This document shows, one piece after another, positions 8,510 to 16,587 of a stretch of 46,698 bases of DNA; within the stretch, counting starts at the first letter, position 1; the number at the start of each line of letters is the position of its first letter. The notes beneath the pieces were generated by a model, which was given only the letters and a program-made list of their open reading frames with translations, was not told the DNA's origin and did not search any database. The translations under genes were made by a program, and so were the position numbers. The DNA is from Pseudomonadota bacterium (GTDB taxonomy: Bacteria > Pseudomonadota > Alphaproteobacteria > Acetobacterales > Acetobacteraceae): assembly GCA_018240405.1 (NCBI GenBank), contig JAFEFW010000007.1, positions 1 through 46,698 on the forward strand, read 5' to 3'.

Positions 8510-9205
8510 TTGTTCAAACGCAAGAAGCCTAATGAATTGAATACAGATGGTCTGGACCCGCCACTGCCTGGCGGTGCCGCCCCGGTGCCAGATGAGGGCG
8601 CCGAGGAACCCGCACCAGTTCCAATGACGTCCGCCGAGGAAACACTCACCGACTCAGGCGATAGTGGCCTCGGTGTTCCGCCATATCGTCCCGCGCCGAA
8701 CAAGGATGCGCTGCCCATGTCCAGACCGCCATTTTCGCCTGTCAATCCCGCCGCTCCACCGGCCCCATCGCCATCCGCGCCGGCACGCCCAGCCGTTGCC
8801 ACACCGGCGCGTCCGGTGGCCCGCGATCCGGCAGAGCGCCGGACACTCGTGGTCGGCCGTGGCATCAGCGTGCAAGGCACGGTGCAGGACGCGGAACGTC
8901 TTGTGGTCGAAGGCACGGTCGAGGCCAGCATGATCCGGGCGACGGAACTGTCGATCGCACCAGGCGGCGTGTTCAAGGGTGAGGTTGAGGTGGACGACGC
9001 CGAGATCGCCGGCACGATCGATGGCACGCTGGTCGCGAAGTCGGCGCTGGTCGTGCGTGCGACCGGCCGGGTTCTCGGGACGGCGCGCTGCCGGCGCCTT
9101 CAGGTTGAGGACGGCGGCCAGATCACCGGCCGCATCGAAATGATCACCGAAGCCGCCCCGGTGCCGGAACCGGCGCCGCGCCCGGCTGCCGAAGCCGTTT
9201 CCTGA
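8510..9205 (+). CDS. Bactofilin family cytoskeletal protein
   Basis: Bactofilins polymerise into filaments used in cell shape and localised peptidoglycan synthesis. The core (about residues 105-205) is a repetitive beta-helix with short repeats such as VQGTVQDAERLVVEGTVEAS, GEVEVDDAEIAGTIDG and ATGRVLGTARCRRLQVEDG (PF04519). A long Pro/Ala-rich, probably disordered N-terminus of about 100 residues and a short C-terminal tail flank it. I prefer the TTG at 8510 because it gives MFKRKKPNEL, the usual short basic amphipathic start of alphaproteobacterial bactofilins; another TTG 18 codons upstream gives an unlikely leader. GGGG stands about eight bases upstream of 8510. Confidence 0.85.
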   Translation: MFKRKKPNELNTDGLDPPLPGGAAPVPDEGAEEPAPVPMTSAEETLTDSGDSGLGVPPYRPAPNKDALPMSRPPFSPVNPAAPPAPSPSAPARPAVATPARPVARDPAERRTLVVGRGISVQGTVQDAERLVVEGTVEASMIRATELSIAPGGVFKGEVEVDDAEIAGTIDGTLVAKSALVVRATGRVLGTARCRRLQVEDGGQITGRIEMITEAAPVPEPAPRPAAEAVS

Positions 9206-9447
9206 TACGACCTGCACGCCGGCTCCATCCGGACGCTGGCGTGTCGTAACGCGCTGCACCCCAGGCGCCAGCCGATAGATGCTGCGGGCGTGACCTTTAC
9301 CGCCACCAGTATCAAGCGCCGGTGCCGGCGCCACGTCCTTGCCGGCTTGTAATGCTCCAGTGAGCCGCAGGCCACACATAGCCTATTGAAATCGTGGCCC
9401 AATTGCGAAAAATGCCGTACCGCGTCTGGTCACGATGGAGGCAATCG

Positions 9448-10077
9448 ATGCAATCCGGATGGAAGGCCACACTAGCGGGCGCCGCGGCGCTGGCAGGGAT
9501 CGGGCTGGCGTCGCCCGCTCTCGCTGGTGACGGTCAGCCCCACCTCATGACACTGCGGCTGCCCGACGGCAGCATCGCCCAAATTCCATATACCGGTGAC
9601 ACGCCGCCGCAGGTGGCGGTTGTGCCAGTACCGGTGGCGGTCCTCCCGCCGGGCTTTTTCGCGCCCGCCGGCTTTGGCCCCTCGTTCGCCTCGCTGGACC
9701 GGCTGTCTGCCATGATGGACCGGCAGATGGAGATGATGATGCGGCAGGCGGCCGCCATGCAGCAGGCGGCCATGGGCAGCACCCCAGTCGCACTGCCACC
9801 TGGCACGCACATGTATTCGGTCTCTTCGACTATAGCCGGCTCCGGCGCCTGCATGCGCAGCGTGCAGGTGACCTACAACGGAAATGCCAAGCCCCAGATT
9901 GTGTCGCACACCGCCGGCAATTGCGGCCCGTCAGCGGCTGGAGGCACACCGGCTGAGGTGAACGCCCCTGCCCCCGTTGTCCGGCCACCCACGAACAGAC
10001 CTCGCCTTATTGAGGTGAAGGCAAACGCCGACCGGCCGCTTCTCGCACTGGCGCACCCGGCCGATCCGCAACGGTAA
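9448..10077 (+). CDS. Secreted Met-rich hypothetical protein
   Basis: I do not recognise the family. The ATG at 9448 has GGAGG seven bases upstream. It gives a clear Sec signal peptide (Lys near the start, hydrophobic core, cleavage after SPALA), leaving about 185 mature residues. A short beta-like stretch (HLMTLRLPDGSIAQIPYTGD) is followed by a Pro/Val linker. Then comes a Met- and Gln-rich helix (MMDRQMEMMMRQAAAMQQAAM), a domain with two cysteines (GSGACMRSVQVTYNG and GNCGPS) that could form a disulfide, and a Pro-rich tail. The Met cluster could bind copper or form an interaction helix; both are guesses. It converges on the methyltransferase gene. Confidence 0.7.
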   Translation: MQSGWKATLAGAAALAGIGLASPALAGDGQPHLMTLRLPDGSIAQIPYTGDTPPQVAVVPVPVAVLPPGFFAPAGFGPSFASLDRLSAMMDRQMEMMMRQAAAMQQAAMGSTPVALPPGTHMYSVSSTIAGSGACMRSVQVTYNGNAKPQIVSHTAGNCGPSAAGGTPAEVNAPAPVVRPPTNRPRLIEVKANADRPLLALAHPADPQR

Positions 10078-10092
10078 GTTGCTCGAGGCTGT

Positions 10093-10133
10093 CCGACGGC
10101 TCTCCGCAGCTAGGGCGGGCCGTCGGCGGAGAG
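10093..10133. terminator. Overlapping inverted repeats between convergent genes
   Basis: Two mutually exclusive stems overlap here: CCGACGG (10093-10099) with CCGTCGG (10120-10126), and CTCTCCGC (10100-10107) with GCGGAGAG (10126-10133). They lie between the ends of the secreted protein gene and the methyltransferase gene, so a bidirectional terminator is plausible. There is no clear T-run. Confidence 0.35.
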
Positions 10134-10778
10134 ACGATACAGGACGACGTCGCGGCTCGTCCTGTCTTCCAGCTCCAACGTGGTATCGATCCGGTAGCTG
10201 CCGAACCGCGCCAGTCCCGTCTTCGGCAAATAGCTCCGGCCCGGATCCGCGATCCAAACCTCGGCCAGGCGCGTCATGCGCCGCAGCCACGGCATGATGT
10301 GGCCGGTCATCGGCGCCTCGTAGCAGACATCGCCGCACAGGATCAGGTCCCAGCGGCAGTCGTCTCCGACTACGTCGTCGCTGGCTTGTATTGTTACGCC
10401 GTTCGCCACCGCATTGAGACGGACGGCGGCCACGGCCAGGCGATCAATCTCCGCCGTCTCGACCGAAGCCGCACCCGCCATTGCGCAGGCGATGGCTGCG
10501 ATGCCCCCGCCGGCGGCAAAGTCCAGCACGCGGCGGCCGGCAACGGTGCGCGGCGCATCCAGGACATGTCGCGCCAGGGCCTGCCCGCCGGGCCAGGCGA
10601 AGGCCCAGAATGGTGGGTCGACACCGTTCTCCTGCAGCCAGCTTTCGGTCGCCTGCCAGATCGGCGTCAGTTCGGTCGCCAGGTGCAGCCGGATCTCCGG
10701 GACATGCGTTGCACTGGTCAGGACGGTGTTGGCGCGAATGAACGACTCGGCGGCCGCTGTCGACCAACGCTGCGTCAT
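10110..10778 (-). CDS. Class I SAM methyltransferase, ETFB lysine-methyltransferase-like
   Basis: This is a seven-beta-strand SAM-dependent methyltransferase of 222 residues. The SAM site is VLDFAAGGGIAAIACAMAG with the acidic residue after strand 2 in VETAEIDRLA. The post-II region DLILCGDVCYE and the preceding WAFAWPGGQALARHVLD are typical of the NNMT/ETFB-KMT group (methyltransferase family 16). By that likeness it may methylate lysine on the electron-transfer flavoprotein beta subunit, but other protein or small-molecule targets cannot be excluded. Its ATG overlaps the ubiA stop codon (ATGA at 10778-10775), so the two genes are translationally coupled. The open frame extends 58 codons upstream inside ubiA, which is shadow sequence. 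Confidence 0.8.
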   Translation of the reverse strand: MTQRWSTAAAESFIRANTVLTSATHVPEIRLHLATELTPIWQATESWLQENGVDPPFWAFAWPGGQALARHVLDAPRTVAGRRVLDFAAGGGIAAIACAMAGAASVETAEIDRLAVAAVRLNAVANGVTIQASDDVVGDDCRWDLILCGDVCYEAPMTGHIMPWLRRMTRLAEVWIADPGRSYLPKTGLARFGSYRIDTTLELEDRTSRDVVLYRLSADGPP

Positions 10779-11695
10779 CCCCACCCGGCCAGGATGGCAA
10801 AGGAGACAGCGATTCCAACCTCCCGATTGGCGCGGAACAGCCGAAGGCAGCCGGCCGGATCGTTGATGTCCAGTTCGATCACCTGCCGGGCCAGCAGGCA
10901 GGCCGGCACAGCTAAGGCCGGATAAAACCAGACTCCCAGGCCAGCCAGCCAACCTGCCAGGCCCAGCGCGACGATCGCTGCGCTATAGCAGAACACCAGG
11001 AAAATCCGCGTGCGTTCACCGAATAGCCGGGCAGTCGAGCGGACCCCCACCAGCGCGTCATCCTCGCGGTCCTGGTGCGCATAAATCGTATCAAAACCCA
11101 AATCCCACAGGATCGCGGCGGCATAGATGGCGACCCAGGCGTAGTCGATGCCACCAGTGACGGCGGTGTAGCCCATCGGGGCGCCGAAGCCGAAGGTGAA
11201 GCCCATCACCAGTTGCGGCCACCAGGTAAACCGCTTTGCCAGCGGATAAAGCAGCACCAACAGCAGCGAGCCGACCCCCATTTTCTGGCACAGCGGATTA
11301 AGCTGGATCAGCACGGCGAGCCCAGCCAGCAAAAGAACTGCCAGGAAGGTCAGTGCCTGCAGCGGCCGCAGCGCGCCGGAAGCGAGCGGACGTCCCGCGG
11401 TCCGTATCACCCTCCGATCGATGTCGCGATCCCAAAGATCGTTGACCACGCAGCCCGCGGCGCGCATCGCCAGACTGCCGATCCCAAACAGCGCCAGCAG
11501 GCCGATCGCCTGCCAGAAAGGCGGGCGCGCCAGGAGGACTCCCCACATACCCGGCAGGAAGAGCAACCAGGTGCCGATCGGCCGGTCCACACGCGCCAGC
11601 AGCAGATAAGGAAGCCATGAGCGTGGTAGCCGGGTAACCCAGCCTGTTGCGACGATGTCGGTGTGGCTATTCATGGCAAAAGCTTTGGTCGCCAT
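10775..11695 (-). CDS. ubiA: 4-hydroxybenzoate polyprenyltransferase
   Basis: UbiA attaches a polyprenyl chain to 4-hydroxybenzoate in the membrane, an early step of ubiquinone synthesis. Both Asp-rich Mg/diphosphate motifs are present: NDLWDRDIDRRV (with the following RTAGRPLASG) and DTIYAHQDREDD. Eight or nine transmembrane helices fill the rest. The length of 306 residues is normal. The ATG at 11695 (MATKAFAMNSH) was kept; the second Met, seven codons in, is also possible because neither has a strong ribosome site. It is divergent from rsmE with only 44 bases between the two starts, and its stop codon overlaps the start of the methyltransferase gene downstream. Confidence 0.95.
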   Translation of the reverse strand: MATKAFAMNSHTDIVATGWVTRLPRSWLPYLLLARVDRPIGTWLLFLPGMWGVLLARPPFWQAIGLLALFGIGSLAMRAAGCVVNDLWDRDIDRRVIRTAGRPLASGALRPLQALTFLAVLLLAGLAVLIQLNPLCQKMGVGSLLLVLLYPLAKRFTWWPQLVMGFTFGFGAPMGYTAVTGGIDYAWVAIYAAAILWDLGFDTIYAHQDREDDALVGVRSTARLFGERTRIFLVFCYSAAIVALGLAGWLAGLGVWFYPALAVPACLLARQVIELDINDPAGCLRLFRANREVGIAVSFAILAGWG

Positions 11696-11739
11696 ACGAT
11701 CCTGCCGTCAACCGCACAATTGCTCAACCAGGTTGTCAC

Positions 11740-12444
11740 GTGAACACGATCCGTCTCTACATTGCCCAGACGCTGCATGAGGGCGCCGCCATCGTGGCCT
11801 CACCGGCACAGGCGCATTACCTGGGCGCTGTCATGCGCCGGGCAGCCGGCGACGAGATACGCCTTTTCAACGGCACAGACGGGGAATGGGAGGCGCGCAT
11901 CGTCGGCCAGGCGCGCGGGTCGGCACGACTCGAGGCACAGCGGCTGGTCCGTCGACAGACCGCCGAATCCGATCTTTGGCTGGTGTTCGCACCGCTGAAG
12001 CGGGACGCGACCGACCTCGTTGTCCAGAAAGCGACAGAGCTAGGTGTCTCCATCCTGCAACCGGTGACGACGGAACGGACCAACGCCGGACGGGTCAACG
12101 CAGACCGGATGGCGGCAATCGCGATCGAGGCTGCGGAACAGAGCGAGCGTCTGACGGTCCCGGCGGTCAAGCCGCTCGCGCCGCTGGAACAGGTGCTGTC
12201 GGATTGGCAGGTTGGTCGTCCACTTTTTGTCGCCATCGAAAGAGACTCACTGCCGCCGGTGCCCGCCGTCAACGGACCGGGCGCACTGCTTATTGGCCCT
12301 GAAGGCGGCCTGGGTCCACGGGATCGCAGGCTTCTGGACCAGTGTCCGGCAGTGCGGCCCATTTCCCTCGGCCCCCGCATCCTGAGGGCGGAAACCGCCG
12401 CCATTGTTGCCCTGGCCTTGTTGCAGCGGCCGGTCTGTGGCTAG
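11740..12444 (+). CDS. rsmE: 16S rRNA (uracil-1498-N3)-methyltransferase RsmE
   Basis: RsmE is a SPOUT-class enzyme that methylates N3 of U1498 in 16S rRNA on the assembled 30S subunit. Visible are the N-terminal PUA-like part (HYLGAVMRRAAGDEIRLFNG), the KRDATDLVVQKATELGV segment, and the knotted SAM site LIGPEGGLGPRDRRLL followed by ISLGPRILRAETAAIVAL. I chose the GTG at 11740 (VNTIRLYI), which gives 234 residues; upstream codons in the same frame run into the ubiA start and do not resemble the family. It is followed after about 90 bases by gshA on the same strand, an arrangement seen in several alphaproteobacteria. Confidence 0.93.
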   Translation: MNTIRLYIAQTLHEGAAIVASPAQAHYLGAVMRRAAGDEIRLFNGTDGEWEARIVGQARGSARLEAQRLVRRQTAESDLWLVFAPLKRDATDLVVQKATELGVSILQPVTTERTNAGRVNADRMAAIAIEAAEQSERLTVPAVKPLAPLEQVLSDWQVGRPLFVAIERDSLPPVPAVNGPGALLIGPEGGLGPRDRRLLDQCPAVRPISLGPRILRAETAAIVALALLQRPVCG

Positions 12445-12536
12445 TACGCTGCCAACAACAGTCAGGCGTCCGGGAACCCAACCCGCGCGCTCCATCGTCC
12501 GCAGGGCGATGCCAACCGAGATGTCTTGAGAACTCT

Positions 12537-13916
12537 ATGTCGAATCCTGGGGACGCGGACGACACTCCGCTCACGTCGGTCGGTCAGATGGCGGACTATC
12601 TCGCGGTCGGCTGCAAGCCACGCGAGGCTTTCCGCATCGGCACCGAGCATGAAAAATTTGGCTTCCGGCTGGCAGACCTGGCGACGCCGCCATACCTGCC
12701 CGCCGACGGGCAGCCCGGCAACATCCGCGACCTGTTGCTGTCACTGGCCAAGCTGGGTGGGGAACCGATCCTCGACAGCGGCAACATCATCGGGCTGAAG
12801 CAGGATGGTGCCGCGATTTCGCTGGAGCCGGCGGGGCAACTCGAACTGTCGGGCGCACCCGTCGTTGACCTGCACGAGACGAAGGCTGAGCTGGAGGCGC
12901 ATTTTGCGGAAGTGCGGGGCGTCAGCGACGCGCTGCAAATCGGGTTCGCGCCGTTGGGCTTCCATCCAACCGCTTCGCGGGCGGCGATGCCGTGGATGCC
13001 GAAAGGCCGCTACGCAATCATGCGGCGCTACATGCAGCTTGTTGGCACGATGGGCCTGGACATGATGACGCGCACCTGCACGGTGCAGGTGAATCTGGAC
13101 TACGCGTCGGAAGAAGACATGCGTCGCAAGCTGCGGGTCTCCCTGCTGCTGCAGCCGCTGGCCACCGCGCTGTTCGCCAACTCACCGTTTACCGAGGGCA
13201 AGCCGAACGGCTTCCTGTCCTACCGCGCGCATTGCTGGACAGATACCGATAACCAGCGCTCCGGCATCCCGCCGGTCATGTTCGAGGACGGGTTCGGCTT
13301 TGAACGCTACGCCCAGTGGCTGATCGAAGAAGTGCCGATGTATTTCGTCTACCGGGACGGGCGCTACATTGACGTGGCGGGTAGGTCCTTCGTCGACTTT
13401 ATGGCCGGCCGCATTCCGGCGCTGACGGGCATCACCGCAACGATGGGTGACTTTGCCGATCACCTGACGACGGTTTTTACCGATGTCCGGCTGAAGCGGT
13501 TCCTGGAAATGCGCGGTGCCGACGCTGGGCGGCCGGACATGATGGTGGCGCAATCGGCACTGTGGGTCGGGTTGTTGTACGATGACGCCGCGCTGACCGC
13601 GGCGGAAGCCCTGCTGGAAGGTGCCGGCTGGCAGGACGTGGTCGCCACGCGTGCCGCGGTGCCCCGCCTTGGCTTGGGCGCCCCTTGGCGCGGCCGGACC
13701 TTGCGCGACATCGCTCCCGACGTCGTCGCCATCGCCGCGGACGGGCTGCGGGCCCGCGGCCGCCTGAACGTCGAGGGCCAGGACGAATCGATACTGCTGG
13801 CACCCATCGACGAGGTTGCCTCCGGCGCACCCAGTCAGGCGGAGGAATGGCTGGCTCGGTTTCAGGGGACCTGGCGCGGCGACATCAGACCTATCTTCAG
13901 CGAAGCGGCAATCTAG
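12537..13916 (+). CDS. gshA: Glutamate-cysteine ligase, plant/alphaproteobacterial type
   Basis: This enzyme makes gamma-glutamylcysteine from Glu, Cys and ATP, the first step of glutathione synthesis. Recognisable GCS2 segments are FRIGTEHEKFGF, ISLEPAGQLELSGAP, ALQIGFAPLGFHP, MPKGRYAIMRRYM and TCTVQVNLDYASE. The length of 459 residues matches the plant/proteobacterial class rather than the E. coli GshA class. The ATG at 12537 (MSNPGDADD) was chosen; the frame is open a further 65 codons into rsmE but that part is shadow. The ribosome site is weak (GAG). About 220 bases without a gene separate it from psd. Confidence 0.93.
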   Translation: MSNPGDADDTPLTSVGQMADYLAVGCKPREAFRIGTEHEKFGFRLADLATPPYLPADGQPGNIRDLLLSLAKLGGEPILDSGNIIGLKQDGAAISLEPAGQLELSGAPVVDLHETKAELEAHFAEVRGVSDALQIGFAPLGFHPTASRAAMPWMPKGRYAIMRRYMQLVGTMGLDMMTRTCTVQVNLDYASEEDMRRKLRVSLLLQPLATALFANSPFTEGKPNGFLSYRAHCWTDTDNQRSGIPPVMFEDGFGFERYAQWLIEEVPMYFVYRDGRYIDVAGRSFVDFMAGRIPALTGITATMGDFADHLTTVFTDVRLKRFLEMRGADAGRPDMMVAQSALWVGLLYDDAALTAAEALLEGAGWQDVVATRAAVPRLGLGAPWRGRTLRDIAPDVVAIAADGLRARGRLNVEGQDESILLAPIDEVASGAPSQAEEWLARFQGTWRGDIRPIFSEAAI

Positions 13917-14136
13917 CGCGACTCCATCTGCTCCCGCGGAAGATCGAATGCCTAACGAAAGAGCCAGTCCAAGATCGTAAAATCCTGTGTGATCAGTCGA
14001 TTACATGACTTTCCTCGCTTTCGACGTCAAACGGTGGAGTGCGTTCCGGCCTGGCCCGTCAACCGCCTCTGGTCTGAACACATCCTGCCAATCGTAGTTG
14101 CGGCCACACGACCGAAGGCCCATAAGCCAGCGGACA

Positions 14137-14808
14137 ATGTCTGTGATCGACGACGTCCGCCTCGTGCTTGCTCCGCCGCATCCGGCCGGGCGACCCTTTA
14201 TCATGGGCGGCCTGGTGGCCCTGGCCATCGGCATCGCTGTCGGCACCTGGCTGATGGTACTAGGCGCGCTGTTCACCGGATTCTGCCTGTATTTCTTTCG
14301 TGATCCTGAACGCGTCACACCGACCCGCGCGGGGATTCTGGTGGCGCCGGCGGATGGCAAGGTGCTGTCCACTGTGCTGGCCCCGCCGCCGCCGGAGCTG
14401 GGCCTTGGCAGCGAACAACGCTGGAAGGTATCGATCTTCCTGTCGGTGCTGGATGTGCATGTGAACCGCATCCCGATCAGCGGAGTCGTCACCCGCATCG
14501 CCTACCACCATGGTGCTTTCGTCAGCGCCGCGCTCGACAAGGCGAGTGAACTGAATGAGCGAAACGCCCTCGCCATCCGCCTTGGCAACGGGCAGGAGAT
14601 TGCCGTGGTGCAGATCGCCGGACTGATCGCACGGCGAATCCTCTGCGACGTCCGGGAGGGCGATCCCGTCTCCACCGGCCAACGGTTCGGCCTGATCCGC
14701 TTCGGCAGCCGGACCGACCTGTACCTGCCCCCCGGCGTCCGCCCGATGGTCGAGGTCGGCCAGACCATGATCGGCGCCGAAACTGTCATCGCGGAGATGC
14801 CACGCTGA
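14137..14808 (+). CDS. psd: Phosphatidylserine decarboxylase proenzyme
   Basis: Psd converts phosphatidylserine to phosphatidylethanolamine in the inner membrane, using a pyruvoyl group made by self-cleavage. The cleavage site is Gly190-Ser191 in RFGSRTDLYLP. An N-terminal hydrophobic hairpin (about residues 20-52) anchors it, followed by FRDPERVTP, LVAPADGKV and SVLDVHVNR, all typical of the short 'archaeal/Brucella-type' Psd of about 220 residues. The ATG at 14137 (MSVIDDVRL) was chosen; 13 further codons upstream are open but not conserved. Its stop overlaps the proposed CTG start of pssA, the enzyme that supplies its substrate. Confidence 0.95.
   Translation: MSVIDDVRLVLAPPHPAGRPFIMGGLVALAIGIAVGTWLMVLGALFTGFCLYFFRDPERVTPTRAGILVAPADGKVLSTVLAPPPPELGLGSEQRWKVSIFLSVLDVHVNRIPISGVVTRIAYHHGAFVSAALDKASELNERNALAIRLGNGQEIAVVQIAGLIARRILCDVREGDPVSTGQRFGLIRFGSRTDLYLPPGVRPMVEVGQTMIGAETVIAEMPR
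14793..14807 (+). promoter_or_regulatory. Ribosome-binding site and CTG start of pssA
   Basis: GGAG at 14793-14796 stands eight bases before CTG (14805-14807). The CTG overlaps the TGA stop of psd. This decides the start of pssA and implies coupled translation. Confidence 0.5.
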
Positions 14809-15674
14809 GCGACCGCCCGCAGCTTTCCCCGATCCACCGGCTGCGGCGCTACCGCCCGCGCAAGCGCCTGCGGCCGCGCTACAAGGGCCCGTCCTTCAAC
14901 AGCATCGTCCCTAACCTGATGACAATGCTCGGACTGTGCGCCGGGCTGACATCAATGCGATTCGCACTGGAGGGCCGGTTTGGCGCCGCTGCGGTGGCCA
15001 TTGCCGTAGCCGCGGCGCTGGACGGGTTGGACGGCAGGCTGGCACGCCTGCTGAAGGGTACGTCACGCTTCGGCGCCGAGTTCGACAGCTTGTCGGACTT
15101 CGTCTGCTTCGGTGTCGCCCCTGGATTCGTGCTGTATTTGTGGTCGCTGCAAAAGGCGGGCGCCTACGGCTACGTGCCGTGCCTCATGTTCGCCGTCTGC
15201 ATGGCCCTGCGACTCGCGCGCTTCAACGCCGCGCTGGATGGGGCGCCGAAGCCGGCCTACGCTTACAATTTTTTCACCGGCGTTCCAGCCCCGGCTGGCG
15301 CCGGGCTTGCGTTGTTCCCGCTGTTCCTGGGCCTTTGGGCACGCGAGGAGCAGATCGGATGGCTGCTGACGGCGACGCAATTGCCGGTCGCCAACGCCGT
15401 GGTGCTGATCGGCACAGCGCTGCTGCTGGTCTCCACGCTGCCGGTCTGGAGCTTCAAGAACTTCAAGATCCCGGCTCAGTATGTGCTGCCATTGCTGCTC
15501 GGCACCGGCGCCTATACCGCCGTGCTGATCGCCGATCCCTGGCTCGCACTCGCCGCCGGTGGCCTGATCTACGTCGGCATGCTGCCAATGAGCGCCCGCA
15601 GCTTTAAGCGACTGCGGCAGGAAGCCGAAACGCTGCGGGATGAGACGGAGAACGGCCGCCGCGATATCGCATAA
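14805..15674 (+). CDS. pssA: CDP-diacylglycerol-serine O-phosphatidyltransferase
   Basis: PssA joins serine to CDP-diacylglycerol to give phosphatidylserine, the substrate of the preceding Psd. The CDP-alcohol phosphatidyltransferase motif DGxxARx8GxxxDxxxD is exact (LDGLDGRLARLLKG, then GAEFDSLSD). Six to eight membrane helices follow. The first ATG in frame is at 14919, but the 38 codons before it encode a basic, family-like N-terminus (RLRRYRPRKRLRPRYKG, then SIVPNLMTM). The only candidate start for this part is CTG at 14805, which overlaps the psd stop as CTGA and has GGAG eight bases upstream; no ATG, GTG or TTG lies in frame nearby. I therefore list 289 residues, with 251 as the minimum. 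A GntR regulator gene follows. Confidence 0.85.
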   Translation: MSDRPQLSPIHRLRRYRPRKRLRPRYKGPSFNSIVPNLMTMLGLCAGLTSMRFALEGRFGAAAVAIAVAAALDGLDGRLARLLKGTSRFGAEFDSLSDFVCFGVAPGFVLYLWSLQKAGAYGYVPCLMFAVCMALRLARFNAALDGAPKPAYAYNFFTGVPAPAGAGLALFPLFLGLWAREEQIGWLLTATQLPVANAVVLIGTALLLVSTLPVWSFKNFKIPAQYVLPLLLGTGAYTAVLIADPWLALAAGGLIYVGMLPMSARSFKRLRQEAETLRDETENGRRDIA

Positions 15675-15814
15675 TCGACAATCGGCCATGCGCGGCGTTC
15701 ATATTCGTTCGCTATTTCGCTATACAACCGTCCCTAAAGCTTGGCAGATTTCGCCGCGCGAAGGCGATTCCATGGGAGCGACGCGTCGCGCCGGCATGCA
15801 CAGGGTCAAGAACG

Positions 15815-16492
15815 GTGAAGACCACAACAACGAACCAGACACGTGCGGAACGGCTGGCGGGACAAATCTCCAATGCAATCCTCACCGGCGAGTTTCCGCC
15901 GGGGGCGCGGTTGGATGAGCAGCAGCTCGCTGGCCGCTTTGGTGTCTCCCGCACACCGGTGCGCGAGGCGCTGCGCCAACTGGCGACCTCAGGTCTGATC
16001 GACCTGCGACCACGCCGCGGGGCGCTGGTCGCAGCTGTGACGCAGGACGAGTTACAGACGATGTTCGCCGCAATGGCTGAAATGGAAGCTGCCTGTGCGC
16101 GCCTGTCAGCGATGCACATGACGCCAGCCGAACGCCAGCAGCTTCAGCAACTGCAGGACACGATGGCGAGCCTTGTGAAAACCGGTGATCCGGACGCTTA
16201 CGCCGACGCCAACCAGGCCTTTCACCTGGCGATTTACACCGGCAGCCACAATACCATGTTGAACGAGTTCACAAGCCGGTTGCGCACACGGTTGTCGCCG
16301 TTTCGGCGGGCACAGTTCCGGACGGACGGACGGCTACCCCGCTCCTGGGAGGAGCACCAGGCGGTCGTCGACGCAATCCTGGCGGAGGATGCACCTGGTG
16401 CTCATGCGGCGATGCTGCGGCATGTGGGCCGGGTTGAAGATGCCTTCGACCAGTTCAGCAGCTCAGCGCGGCCGGTGGCTTCAGCCCGCTAG
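15815..16492 (+). CDS. GntR-family transcriptional regulator, FadR/VanR (FCD) subfamily
   Basis: This is a DNA-binding repressor of the FCD type, usually responding to a small carboxylic acid. The winged helix-turn-helix occupies about residues 8-75 (LAGQISNAILTGEFPPGARL, then LAGRFGVSRTPVREALRQL). The C-terminal helical FCD domain has the metal/ligand residues expected: Asp and His in DANQAFHLAIY, His in EEHQAVVDAI, and His in MLRHVGRVEDA. It starts with GTG; GGGT lies upstream. It has 225 residues. Its neighbours (pssA and aspS) are housekeeping genes and do not suggest a target; the nearby TATACA at 15721 may be the -10 of its own promoter. Confidence 0.88.
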   Translation: MKTTTTNQTRAERLAGQISNAILTGEFPPGARLDEQQLAGRFGVSRTPVREALRQLATSGLIDLRPRRGALVAAVTQDELQTMFAAMAEMEAACARLSAMHMTPAERQQLQQLQDTMASLVKTGDPDAYADANQAFHLAIYTGSHNTMLNEFTSRLRTRLSPFRRAQFRTDGRLPRSWEEHQAVVDAILAEDAPGAHAAMLRHVGRVEDAFDQFSSSARPVASAR

Positions 16493-16587
16493 GTCGATCG
16501 ACTGCTTGACTTGGCACAGCGGGCAGGGCTTGTGTCCCGCCCTTGACGGCTGCGGCCGCGCCGACGTTTTTCGCTGGGAACCACACG

